Below are positions 8,506 to 17,300 of a stretch of 64,000 nt of DNA, one piece after another; position 1 is the first letter of the stretch, and each line of letters opens with the position of its first letter. A model generated the notes under the pieces. The model was not told where the DNA came from, did not search any database, and saw nothing but the letters and a program-made list of their open reading frames with translations. Made by a program: the position numbers and the translations under genes. This DNA comes from Kiloniella laminariae DSM 19542 (GTDB taxonomy: Bacteria > Pseudomonadota > Alphaproteobacteria > Kiloniellales > Kiloniellaceae). The stretch covers positions 48,894 to 112,893 of the forward strand of contig NZ_KB893134.1 in NCBI RefSeq assembly GCF_000374005.1. Reading direction: 5' to 3'.

Positions 8506-9417
8506 TTACCCGGCCCGCTCAAAATTGTTTTCCGGCAGGTGGAACTTTTCCGCCATAAAGTCGACAAAGGCCCGGACCTTGGGTGAAAGGTGCCGACCCG
8601 GTGGATAGATGGCATAGATCGCACTGTCGGGTACATGATAGTCCACCAAAATCTCGCGCAGGCGTCCTTCGCGGATTGCCCGCCCCACCAGCCAAAGCGG
8701 CAAGAGAGCAACCCCGACATCACGCATGATCAGGTCCATAATGACTTCAGGGTTGTTTGCTTCAATCGCGCCACCGACATGCACGGTTTCCTCACCTTCC
8801 TGGCTGGTAAAGCGCCAGTCGTTGCGAAAGGCGCGCGAGGTATAGATCAGGCAGTGGTGGTGTTCCAGCTCACGCGGACTGTGCGGCACGCCGTGTTTTT
8901 CCAGATAGCCCGGCGAGGCACAGACAACCCGGCGGTTGGCTGCCAGTTTCTTGGCGATAAGGCTGGAATCTTCCAGGTCTCCAATACGCACCGCCAGATC
9001 ATACCCTTCGCTGAGCAGGTCAACAAAGCGGTCCTGCAGGTTCAACTCCAGCTTGATTTCCGGATAAAGCTCCATAAATTCGGGGATCAGGGCCGCAATC
9101 CACAAGCGGCCAAAAGCTACGGGCACATTCAGTTTCAGCGTGCCACGCGGCGCAGCATGCAGGTTGGCCACCGCATTTTCCGCCTCTTCCACATCCGCCA
9201 GAATCTGGCAGCAGCGGTCATAAAAGCCGCGCCCGACTTCGGTCAGACTCAGATGACGGGTGGTCCGGTTGAACAGCCTTGCCCCAAGACGATCTTCAAG
9301 CCGCCCGACCTGCTTGCTCACAGCCGAAGGCGTCAGACCAGAAGCCCGTGCCGCCGCCGAGAAGCTGCCTTCCTTGACCACCTTGACAAAGATACCCATC
9401 GCCGAAAGGTTATCCAT
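8506..9417 (-). CDS. LysR-family transcriptional regulator
   Basis: 303 residues with the standard LysR layout: winged helix-turn-helix at residues 1-60 (FSAAARASGLTPSAVSKQVG, then RLFNRTTRHLSLTEVG) and a periplasmic-binding-protein-like effector domain from about residue 90. The helix and effector domain most resemble the DsdC/AaeR-type group that regulates neighbouring catabolic or efflux genes. Unusually for a LysR gene it lies first in the run and points the same way as the genes it would control. Its promoter must lie in 9418-9555, downstream of tdh. The ligand cannot be inferred. Confidence 0.93.
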   Translation of the reverse strand: MDNLSAMGIFVKVVKEGSFSAAARASGLTPSAVSKQVGRLEDRLGARLFNRTTRHLSLTEVGRGFYDRCCQILADVEEAENAVANLHAAPRGTLKLNVPVAFGRLWIAALIPEFMELYPEIKLELNLQDRFVDLLSEGYDLAVRIGDLEDSSLIAKKLAANRRVVCASPGYLEKHGVPHSPRELEHHHCLIYTSRAFRNDWRFTSQEGEETVHVGGAIEANNPEVIMDLIMRDVGVALLPLWLVGRAIREGRLREILVDYHVPDSAIYAIYPPGRHLSPKVRAFVDFMAEKFHLPENNFERAG

Positions 9418-9555
9418 CTGCGTCCCCTGTCACCCGACTCCCATTGCGGAGCCATTATTTATGCCAATGAGGAATTAATAGCAGAATTTTATCGTCAAGA
9501 CACCCATCTTGCGACTTAAATATGAGAGAGGTTCGGTAATTTATCACACCGGGGT

Positions 9556-10587
9556 TTAGTTTACGCCCCAATCGAGGATGACTTTACCTGAATTACCCGA
9601 GCGCATGATCTGGAAACCCTGCTCGAAATCGTCGATGCTGAAGTGATGCGTGATCATCGGGGTCAGGTCCAGCCCTCCTTGAATCAGGGCGGCCATCTTG
9701 TACCAGGTTTCGTACATTTCCCGGCCATAGATTCCCTTGATGACCAGCCCCTTAAAGATCACCTGATTCCAGTCGATCCCCATACGGCCTGGGGGAATGC
9801 CGAGCATGGCAATTTTGCCACCGTGATTCATGGCCGAAAGCATAGAGTTAAAAGCTGGTTCGCTGCCGGACATTTCCAACCCGACGTCAAAGCCCTCGGT
9901 CATGCCGAGGTCTTTCATTACGGATTCAATCGAGGTTTCAGAAACATTGATCGCCTGTTTGATCCCCATCTTGCGCGCAAGGTCAAGACGATAGGGATTG
10001 ATATCAGTGATCACCACATGACGTGCACCGATATGGCGACAGATGGCGGCGGCCATAATACCAATGGGCCCGGCCCCCGTGATCAGGACATCTTCGCCGA
10101 CCACATCAAAGGAAAGCGCGGTATGAGCGGCATTGCCAAAGGGATCAAGAATTGCAGCGATATCATCAGTGATTTCATCGGGCAGAACAAAAACATTGCT
10201 GGCCGGAAGCGAGAGGTATTCAGCAAAGGACCCGGTGCGATTGACCCCGACACCTTCGGTATTGCGGCAGAGATGACGACGCCCGGCACGGCAGTTGCGG
10301 CAGTGACCGCAGGTGATATGCCCCTCTCCAGAGACACGCTGACCAACCTTCAGGTGGCTGACCTGACTGCCGACCTGCTCGATCGTGCCAACATATTCGT
10401 GGCCCGTGGTCATGCCCACAGGGATGGTCGCCCTGGCCCAGTCGTCCCAGTTGTAGATATGCACATCCGTGCCACAGATCGAGGATTTCCTGATCTTGAT
10501 CAGCACATCATTGGGACCGATTTCCGGGCGGGCTTCTTCGCGCATCCAGATACCGGGTTCAGATTTCAGTTTTGCCAGGGTTTTCAT
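9556..10587 (-). CDS. tdh: L-threonine 3-dehydrogenase
   Basis: A zinc medium-chain dehydrogenase (343 residues) that oxidises L-threonine to 2-amino-3-ketobutyrate with NAD+. Catalytic zinc ligands are Cys38 ([14 protein letters not shown]) and His63-Glu64 (TTGHEYVG); the structural zinc site is Cys93, Cys96, Cys99 and Cys107. The NAD-binding Rossmann loop [12 protein letters not shown] follows. The product is unstable and is handed to Kbl, whose gene is immediately upstream on the same strand, 97 bases away. Together they turn threonine into glycine and acetyl-CoA. The order kbl-tdh is the usual operon order. Confidence 0.97.
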   Translation of the reverse strand: MKTLAKLKSEPGIWMREEARPEIGPNDVLIKIRKSSICGTDVHIYNWDDWARATIPVGMTTGHEYVGTIEQVGSQVSHLKVGQRVSGEGHITCGHCRNCRAGRRHLCRNTEGVGVNRTGSFAEYLSLPASNVFVLPDEITDDIAAILDPFGNAAHTALSFDVVGEDVLITGAGPIGIMAAAICRHIGARHVVITDINPYRLDLARKMGIKQAINVSETSIESVMKDLGMTEGFDVGLEMSGSEPAFNSMLSAMNHGGKIAMLGIPPGRMGIDWNQVIFKGLVIKGIYGREMYETWYKMAALIQGGLDLTPMITHHFSIDDFEQGFQIMRSGNSGKVILDWGVN

Positions 10588-10625
10588 TGCCGTGAGTCCA
10601 CTTCTATTTTTCCACCAACAATCCT

Positions 10626-10647
10626 CCTGCGCTTGTTCCAGCGCAGG
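10626..10647 (-). other. Intercistronic hairpin between kbl and tdh
   Basis: CCTGCGC, an 8-base loop and GCGCAGG form a 7-bp GC-rich hairpin in the 97-base gap between kbl and tdh. There is no T run after it on the minus strand, so it is more likely an mRNA processing or stability element, or a partial attenuator, than a full terminator. Confidence 0.45.
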
Positions 10648-10684
10648 GATTCAGGCAGCTCTCGTCCCTTCAGTCGGGGGAGCC

Positions 10685-11875
10685 TTAAGAGATAATACCG
10701 AGTTCGCGACCTGCTTCACCAAAAGCAGCAATCGCACGATCCAGTTGCGTGCGCGTGTGCGCCGCCGACATCTGGGTGCGAATACGCGCCTTGCCTTTGG
10801 GCACGACGGGGAAGGAAAAACCGATGACATAAATGCCCCGTTCCAGCAGCTTGTCTGCCAGTTTGGTTGCCAGCGCCGCATCGCCGATCATTACCGGAAT
10901 AATTGGGTGTTCGCCCGGCAACAGGTCAAAGCCGAGTGCCGCCATACCTGCGCGGAAGTAGTTGCTATTTTCCACCAGTTGCGCGCGCAGACCCTGGCCG
11001 TTTTCCACCAGATCCAGCACCGCCAGCGACGTCGCCGTGATTACAGGCGCAAGTGAATTGGAAAAGAGATAGGGGCGCGAACGCTGCCGCAGCCAGTCAA
11101 CGACCTCTCGCTTGGCTGAAGTGTACCCGCCAGAGGCCCCGCCCAGAGCCTTGCCCAAGGTGCCAGTGATGATATCCACACGATCACGCACACCGCAGTG
11201 ATCCGGCGTGCCTGCACCATTGGAGCCCATAAAACCGACCGCATGGCTGTCATCAACCATAACCAGCGCATCATATTTATCAGCCAGATCGCAGATCTGG
11301 GTCAAATTGGCGATATAGCCGTCCATGGAAAAGACGCCATCGGTGACGATCAGGCGGAAGCGCTGATCCTGTGATTCCTGCAGGCAACGCTCCAGCTCGG
11401 CCATATCCGAATTGGCATAACGATAACGCTTCGCTTTGCACAGGCGCACACCGTCAATGATACTGGCATGATTGAGCGCGTCACTGATTACCGCGTCTTC
11501 TTCCCCCAGCAGAGTCTCAAACAGCCCCGCGTTGGCATCAAAACAGGAGGAATAGAGGATCGTGTCTTCCTGGCCCAGAAACCGGGACAGACGGGATTCC
11601 AGCTGTTTGTGAATATCCTGGGTACCGCAGATAAAACGCACCGAAGAAAGTCCGAAGCCATAGTCATCCAGAGCCTTCTGCGCCGCTGCAACCAATGCGA
11701 GGTTGTTTGAAAGACCAAGATAGTTATTGGCACAGAAGTTCAACACCTCACCCCGGCCCGCCACCTCAATCGCCGGAGACTGCGATGATGTAATAACCCG
11801 CTCAGCCTTGTACAACCCGGCTGATTTCAGCTCTGCCAGTTCATTGGTAAGATGCTTGATAATGGATCGGCTCAT
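10685..11875 (-). CDS. kbl: Glycine C-acetyltransferase (2-amino-3-ketobutyrate CoA ligase)
   Basis: A 396-residue PLP enzyme of the alpha-oxoamine synthase family, cleaving 2-amino-3-ketobutyrate with CoA into glycine and acetyl-CoA. The PLP lysine is Lys242 in [28 protein letters not shown] near 207-217 is the cofactor-stacking and Asp region, and [13 protein letters not shown] near 46-58 is the family start signature. Length and motifs are standard. It is first in the kbl-tdh operon; its promoter should be within 11876-12107. ATG at 11875 has no strong competitor. Confidence 0.97.
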   Translation of the reverse strand: MSRSIIKHLTNELAELKSAGLYKAERVITSSQSPAIEVAGRGEVLNFCANNYLGLSNNLALVAAAQKALDDYGFGLSSVRFICGTQDIHKQLESRLSRFLGQEDTILYSSCFDANAGLFETLLGEEDAVISDALNHASIIDGVRLCKAKRYRYANSDMAELERCLQESQDQRFRLIVTDGVFSMDGYIANLTQICDLADKYDALVMVDDSHAVGFMGSNGAGTPDHCGVRDRVDIITGTLGKALGGASGGYTSAKREVVDWLRQRSRPYLFSNSLAPVITATSLAVLDLVENGQGLRAQLVENSNYFRAGMAALGFDLLPGEHPIIPVMIGDAALATKLADKLLERGIYVIGFSFPVVPKGKARIRTQMSAAHTRTQLDRAIAAFGEAGRELGIIS

Positions 11876-12107
11876 AATCCTGCCTCTGCATTTGTTTTAT
11901 ATGCAAGATACAATATCCAGTATAATGGATTTGTCAAGACAGGAACCAATCCCGTCAAACAAACCAAGATTGTAACTTGCGAATATACCACAACTGAAAG
12001 GAATTTGAGATTACGCCACGCACACAGCTCTTACTTTCAGCCCCGATCACCTCCAGAGAATCGAATCTTGAACGACTTCAATTGTAACAGGCAACGAGTC
12101 TGGCCGC

Positions 12108-13073
12108 TTACGCCAACTGATAATTCTGACGGTAGCGGGTCGGGCTGATTCCCATCTGGTCGCGAAAGTGATGCCGCAGGGTATCGGCCAGACCAAAACC
12201 ACAGTGATCAGCAATTTGTTCGACTGACATTCGGGTTTCTTCCAGACAGGTGCAGGCCAGGGCCAGACGTTCCTGTATCATCCAGCGCGCCGGAGGAAGA
12301 CCTGTGGCTTCCTTGAAACGGCGAATAAAGGTCCGCAGACTCATATGCGCCCGTTTAGCCAGATCTTCAACCCGGATTTGCTGCTTCAGATGCTTGCGTA
12401 CCCACTGTAACAGTTCCTGCATCGCCTTTTCGTGCCGCAACTGCGGTCGATCGATAAACTGGGCCTGCCCTCCGTCGCGCTGAGCCGGAAGTACCAGACG
12501 TTTGGCCACCTTGTTGGCAATCGCCGCTCCGTGATCCTTGCGGATAATATTAAGGCAAAGATCCAGTCCTGCCGCTGATCCGGCCGAGGTCATGATTCGC
12601 CCGCTGTCAATAAAAAGCACATTGGGATCAACCTTCAGGTCCGGGTACATTTTCGACAGAATATCAGCGTGTCGCCAATGGGTCGTCACCTGTTGATTCC
12701 CCAGAATTCCGGCTGCCGCCAGAACAAAGACGCCCGAGCAGACCGAGACAATCCGCGCCCCGCGATAATAGGCCGCCCAGATCGCCTCAAGCAAAGCTTC
12801 CGGGGGGCGCTCATCGACGGAACGCCAGCCCGGTATCACAATGGTGTCAGCCTCTTTCAGAATCTCCAGTCCGTGATCTGCCACGACCTGCAAGCCGCCC
12901 ACAGCCTTGCAGGGACCGCTATCTGCAGAACAGCTGACAAAGCGGTACCAGTTGTCGAACTCTGGGCGCGGCAGGCCAAAAGCCTCAACAACCTGGCCAT
13001 ATTCAAAGGTACAGAGCCCGTCATAAATAACCGCTGCAACAAGATGATCTTTTTTGAAAGACATGCCAGACAC
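12108..13073 (-). CDS. GlxA-type AraC-family transcriptional regulator (DJ-1/PfpI plus HTH)
   Basis: 321 residues in two domains. Residues 10-185 form a DJ-1/PfpI-like domain with the nucleophile-elbow Cys112 (IVSVCSGVFVLAAAG); residues about 225-318 form the AraC DNA-binding domain with two helix-turn-helix units (LAKRAHMSLRTFIRRFKEAT and VEQIADHCGFGLADTLRHHF). This arrangement is shared by FtrA/GlxA/CdhR-type activators of amino-acid, quaternary amine and polyamine catabolism. It lies upstream of kbl-tdh on the same strand with a 232-base gap, so control of threonine use is possible but unproven. ATG at 13073 could be replaced by the Met at residue 4. Confidence 0.92.
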   Translation of the reverse strand: MSGMSFKKDHLVAAVIYDGLCTFEYGQVVEAFGLPRPEFDNWYRFVSCSADSGPCKAVGGLQVVADHGLEILKEADTIVIPGWRSVDERPPEALLEAIWAAYYRGARIVSVCSGVFVLAAAGILGNQQVTTHWRHADILSKMYPDLKVDPNVLFIDSGRIMTSAGSAAGLDLCLNIIRKDHGAAIANKVAKRLVLPAQRDGGQAQFIDRPQLRHEKAMQELLQWVRKHLKQQIRVEDLAKRAHMSLRTFIRRFKEATGLPPARWMIQERLALACTCLEETRMSVEQIADHCGFGLADTLRHHFRDQMGISPTRYRQNYQLA

Positions 13074-13571
13074 CCCTGAGTTCTATATCAATATTTTTGT
13101 CATTATATACATGAATATATGTATTTATGCCAAATAACAAGCATAAAAATGCCCTATATTCGGCAATTTTTTCATTTTGTTTCGGGAAAGGAACAAGGCC
13201 TGAGAGCACCCGGACCATACTTTTCAAAGAGATTCCAGAGACTGCTGCTCTAGCCAATGTCAGCGCTGTCAGTCGCAGGAAATATCTCAATTTGAGATAG
13301 CAGAAAGCCATCTTCTAATCCCTGGGCTCAACTTGTTTTTGACCCGGAAAAGAGAGAAGACAGCAAAGCGCAGCCTGGAGTTCACATGGAAGAAGCAAGT
13401 AGCCCCTTCAACTGCCCACAGCAAAAAAGGCCGGCACAAGAAATGCCGACCTTTACCTGAGTAATATTGGAAATCAGAGCTCTGACCTGGTCAAGCCACA
13501 CAAACGCCGCGCCTGCCCTCTTGCATCAGGCAGGAATCAAGTACTCTTTGAGGAGGAGATCGGCCTTGTCT
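13074..13571. other. Intergenic region between the GlxA-type and XRE-cupin genes
   Basis: About 500 bases without a credible gene. A 96-codon minus-strand frame covering 13021-13311 has atypical composition, overlaps the regulator and has no ribosome binding site; I do not call it. The region holds the terminator of the XRE-cupin gene at 13423-13454 and should hold the promoter of the GlxA-type regulator, in the AT-rich stretch 13080-13140. Confidence 0.5.
13423..13454 (-). terminator. Rho-independent terminator after the XRE-cupin gene
   Basis: Read on the minus strand, AAAGGTCGGCA, a 7-base loop and TGCCGGCCTTT pair with one mismatch and are followed by TTTTTT. It lies about 120 bases downstream of the stop of the gene ending at 13572. 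Confidence 0.75.
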
Positions 13572-14165
13572 TTATTGCAGTCCTTGCAACCGCTCGACCA
13601 CCAGTAAAGCCAGGGCTTCGCTATCACCAGTGTTAGTCAGCGCATGATCACAGTCCGCCGGATAACGGGCAGTACCGCCCGTTGCCACAGAATCCCGCGC
13701 TCCGGCAGATTCAACCGCAATCGAGCCGGTCAGGACGGTGAGATGTTCGCGAGTACCCCGGGCATGCGGGGCCGACCGCAGGGCTCCACCGGGCTCAAAA
13801 CGCAGTTCATACCATTCACAAACCGCTGCATTTTCAACCGGTGAAAGGATACGCATGATACAGGAACCATCCGGGCTGGTCATGGTCGGCGTCAAGTTAC
13901 CCGGCACCAGTTCGATCCGCACCACATCCGGCTCAGGCCCTCTGGGCGTGCCCTCCAGCAGCTCATGGATATCCATGCCAAAACTCTGGGTCAGGTTCCA
14001 CAGGGTCGCAAAAGTCGGATTGGCCTGCCCCCGCTCAATTTGCGAAAGCATGGATTTCGACACACCTGAAAGAGCGGCCAGTTGATCCAGAGTAAGGCTC
14101 TTTTCCTTGCGCAGGTCGCGAATCCTGTCACCGATCTGGGGCACACTTTTACGCTTTGTTGGCAT
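13572..14165 (-). CDS. XRE-family regulator with C-terminal cupin domain
   Basis: A 197-residue protein. Residues 10-65 form a lambda-repressor-like helix-turn-helix (LTLDQLAALSGVSKSMLSQIERGQANPTFATLW split over both helices); residues about 100-195 form a cupin-2 effector domain (HARGTREHLTVLTGSIAVES, then DCDHALTNTGDSEALAL). This is the common HTH_3 plus cupin_2 class, typified by PuuR, sensing small polar metabolites. The gene stands alone downstream of the glutamate dehydrogenase, separated by a hairpin, and ends in its own terminator. A link to nitrogen metabolism is only suggested by position. Confidence 0.92.
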   Translation of the reverse strand: MPTKRKSVPQIGDRIRDLRKEKSLTLDQLAALSGVSKSMLSQIERGQANPTFATLWNLTQSFGMDIHELLEGTPRGPEPDVVRIELVPGNLTPTMTSPDGSCIMRILSPVENAAVCEWYELRFEPGGALRSAPHARGTREHLTVLTGSIAVESAGARDSVATGGTARYPADCDHALTNTGDSEALALLVVERLQGLQ

Positions 14166-14318
14166 GATGGTTCAGCTTCCTGCTTCTTTGAACGGTTTTC
14201 CAAGATAGTGGATTTTTCATGCCAGAGCCAGTCTCCAAACGACAGAAACCCTCCCGAAAACACATGAGATGGAAATTGTACAACGAGAAAACTATTATCG
14301 CTCCTTGGTATAAAAGAT

Positions 14319-14355
14319 AAGGCCACAGCGCTCCTATAAGAGACACTGTGGCCTT
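14319..14355 (-). terminator. Terminator-like hairpin after the NAD-glutamate dehydrogenase gene
   Basis: AAGGCCACAG and CTGTGGCCTT form a perfect 10-bp stem around a 17-base loop, followed on the minus strand by a T-rich tail (TTATCTTTTAT). A second small hairpin (AAGCC, TGGT, GGCTT at 14371-14385) lies between it and the stop codon at 14392. Confidence 0.7.
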
Positions 14356-14391
14356 ACTGTTTTAAGCAATAAGCCTGGTGGCTTTAGCTTT

Positions 14392-17300
14392 CTAGGCAGA
14401 AACCATGTTCTTCAGCTGGCGATTGGCCACCGCCAGCATGGCATAGTCCGGTTTCCCGGCTGCATTGAGCTCCGCAAGGATCTGCTCTGTCCGGTTAACC
14501 AGTGGTTTTTTGGACTCAGCCCATTCCTTGATCGCGGCCTCGACCCGGTCCACCTTGCCTGCTGCCTCCAGCACCCGGGCGGTCAACTCGCCCTGATGGC
14601 CAAAAAGATCATCAACAATCGCGGTAACCGCCAGTTTGTCCCATGCTGACTCGCTTGGCAGGCGACCCGCCGCTCCACGGAGCCAATCGAAGCCATAGCG
14701 CTCGCCAATGGAGAAGTAGGTGCTACCGACCTTGTCCACCGGCATTTTTAACCGCTGGGCCAGACGAACAATGTCACAGGCCGGGGTCAGTAAACGCAAG
14801 CCCGCGATCTGCTTGGCGATATCTGCCGGAACACCCTGTTTGACATAGTTCTTGATCTGGTTGGCCAGAAGGCTGGCGTTGTCTTTCGACACCAATTTTT
14901 CCAGCTGCTTGGCGATGATCTCGACTTCCGAAGCATAGGAAGCGATTTCCTGATTGATATCCAGCGGATGAGTCCCGTTCCGCAGAAACCAGACCGTGCC
15001 CTGTTCGATCAAACGACCACATTCAGCCAACAGACTGGACTGGAGCGATGCAGGGGCCTTGTTATCCAGTTCCTCAATCATGTCGAACAGCTGGCGCATG
15101 CCAAAGACCTCACGGGCAATGGTATAGGCCCGGGCGATATCACAGGATGCCAGGCCGGTTTTTTCCTTCACTTCATAGACAAAGGTAATCCCGACGCGGT
15201 TGACCATGTCATTGGTAATGACGGTGGCGATGATCTCGCGACGCAGGCGGTGCAAACCGATCTGCTTGGCATACTTTTTCCGCAGCGCCGTCGGGAAATA
15301 GTCGATCAATGGCCCTTCCATATAGGGGTCGTCCGGCAGATTGGAGGACAAGAGTTCGTCATAGAGCGCGATCTTGCTGTAGGACATCAAGGTCGCCAGT
15401 TCCGGACGCTCGAAGCCCGTGCCCTGCTTCATCCGCTCCAGCACCATTTCATCGTCAGGAAGGAACTCGATCGCCCGGTTCAGCAATCCCTGTTTTTCCA
15501 GCGACCGCATATAGCGGGCAATGCGGTCCAGCAAACGTCCACCGATATTGGCGGTAACAGAAATTGCCTGACTTTGCAGATAGTTATCACGCAGAACCAG
15601 TTCGCCGACCTCATCAGTCATGCTTTCCAGCAGCTTGTCCCGCTGTTTGCGGGTGATATCACCTTCTGCCTCAACAGCGCCGAGCAGGATCTTGATGTTG
15701 ACCTCGTGGTCCGAACAGTCCACTCCGGCCGAGTTGTCAAGGAAGTCGGTGTTGATCAGACCACCAGCCTGGGCAAACTCAACACGGGCCGGATGAGTCA
15801 TGCCCAGGTTGGCTCCCTCGCCAACCACCTTGCAGCGCAGCTGTTTGGCATTGATGCGCAGGGCATCGTTGGCACGATCACCCGCATCGGCATGGCTTTC
15901 GCCACTCTGTTTGATGTAAGTGCCAATACCACCGAACCAGAGCAACTCTGCCTTCGACTTCAGCATGGCCCGCATGAGATCCATCGGCGCAAGTTCATCT
16001 TCGCTAATCTCGAACAGAGATTTCATCTCCTTGCTGATTTTGATCGATTTGGCACTGCGCTCGAACACGCCACCACCCTGCGAGATCAGCTTGGCCTCAT
16101 AGTCAGTCCAGGCGGAACGCGGCAGGTTGAACAGGCGCTGACGTTCGGCAAAACTTTTTGCGACATCAGGCTCGGGATCAACAAAGATATGCATATGGTT
16201 GAACGCACCGACCAGTTTGATCTGGGGCGAGAGCAACATCCCGTTACCAAAGACATCGCCGGACATATCCCCGACCCCAACTACGGTGAAAGGCTCCTGC
16301 TGGATGTCCTTGCCCAACTCGCGGAAGTGCCGCTTGACAGATTCCCAGGCACCCTTGGCCGTGATGCCCATTTTCTTGTGGTCATAACCGGCAGAGCCGC
16401 CCGAGGCAAAGGCATCGTCAAGCCAGAACCCGTACTCGACTGAGACACTGTTGGCGATATCAGAGAAGGTCGCCGTGCCCTTGTCCGCCGCAACGACCAG
16501 ATAAGGATCATCACTGTCCCGACGCACCACATCAATCGGAGGTACCACCTCCCCCGTGACCAGGTTGTCGGTGATATCGAGCAGACCTCTGATAAAGGTT
16601 TTATAGCAACCGATACCTGACTCGAGGAAAGCCTCTCTCCCGGCACTGGCAGGCGGCGGGTTCTTGACAACAAATCCGCCTTTGGATCCAACCGGAACAA
16701 TAACCGAGTTCTTGACCTGCTGTGCCTTGACCAGCCCGAGAACCTCTGTGCGGAAATCCTCCCGGCGATCAGACCAGCGCAGCCCTCCACGGGCAACAGA
16801 ACCAAACCGCAGGTGAATGCCTTCAACTTCCGGACTGTAGACAAAAATCTCGCGGAAGGGATTGGGCAATGGCAGATCAATAATCTTGCGCGAATCAAGC
16901 TTGAAGGAAAGATAGGGTTTGTATTTCCCGTCTTCGGCTTTTTGCAGGAAGTTGGTCCGAAGCGTACAGTCAATTACATTGCGGAAGCGCCGGATAATAC
17001 GGTCTTCATCAAGGTTGCTGACATTGTCGAGCAGACCGTTGATTTCCTGATTGATCGCCGTCGCCCTGTCTTCATCGCCTTTTCCGGCAAAGCGGACCAG
17101 AAACAGATCCACAAGCAAACGGGTCAGGTCAGGGTTCTGCGCCAGCGTCTGTTCCATATAGGACTGGGAGAAAGGTATCCGGGCCTGGAGCAGATATTTG
17201 CAATAGGCGCGCAGAATAGTAACTTCACGTACTTTTAACGCGGCACGCAGGACCAGGCGGTTAAACCCGTCATTTTCCATCCGGCCATGCCAGACCGCCG

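Noticed and set aside
8590-10695. Long plus-strand frames of 309 and 350 codons opposite LysR and tdh
   Set aside because: They lie antisense to genes with intact catalytic or DNA-binding motifs and have no recognisable content.
13021-13311. 96-codon minus-strand frame upstream of the GlxA-type regulator
   Set aside because: Overlaps the regulator, has no ribosome binding site, and shows no domain.
14968-16443. 491-codon plus-strand frame
   Set aside because: Shadow of the glutamate dehydrogenase gene on the opposite strand; high-GC third positions create open frames.
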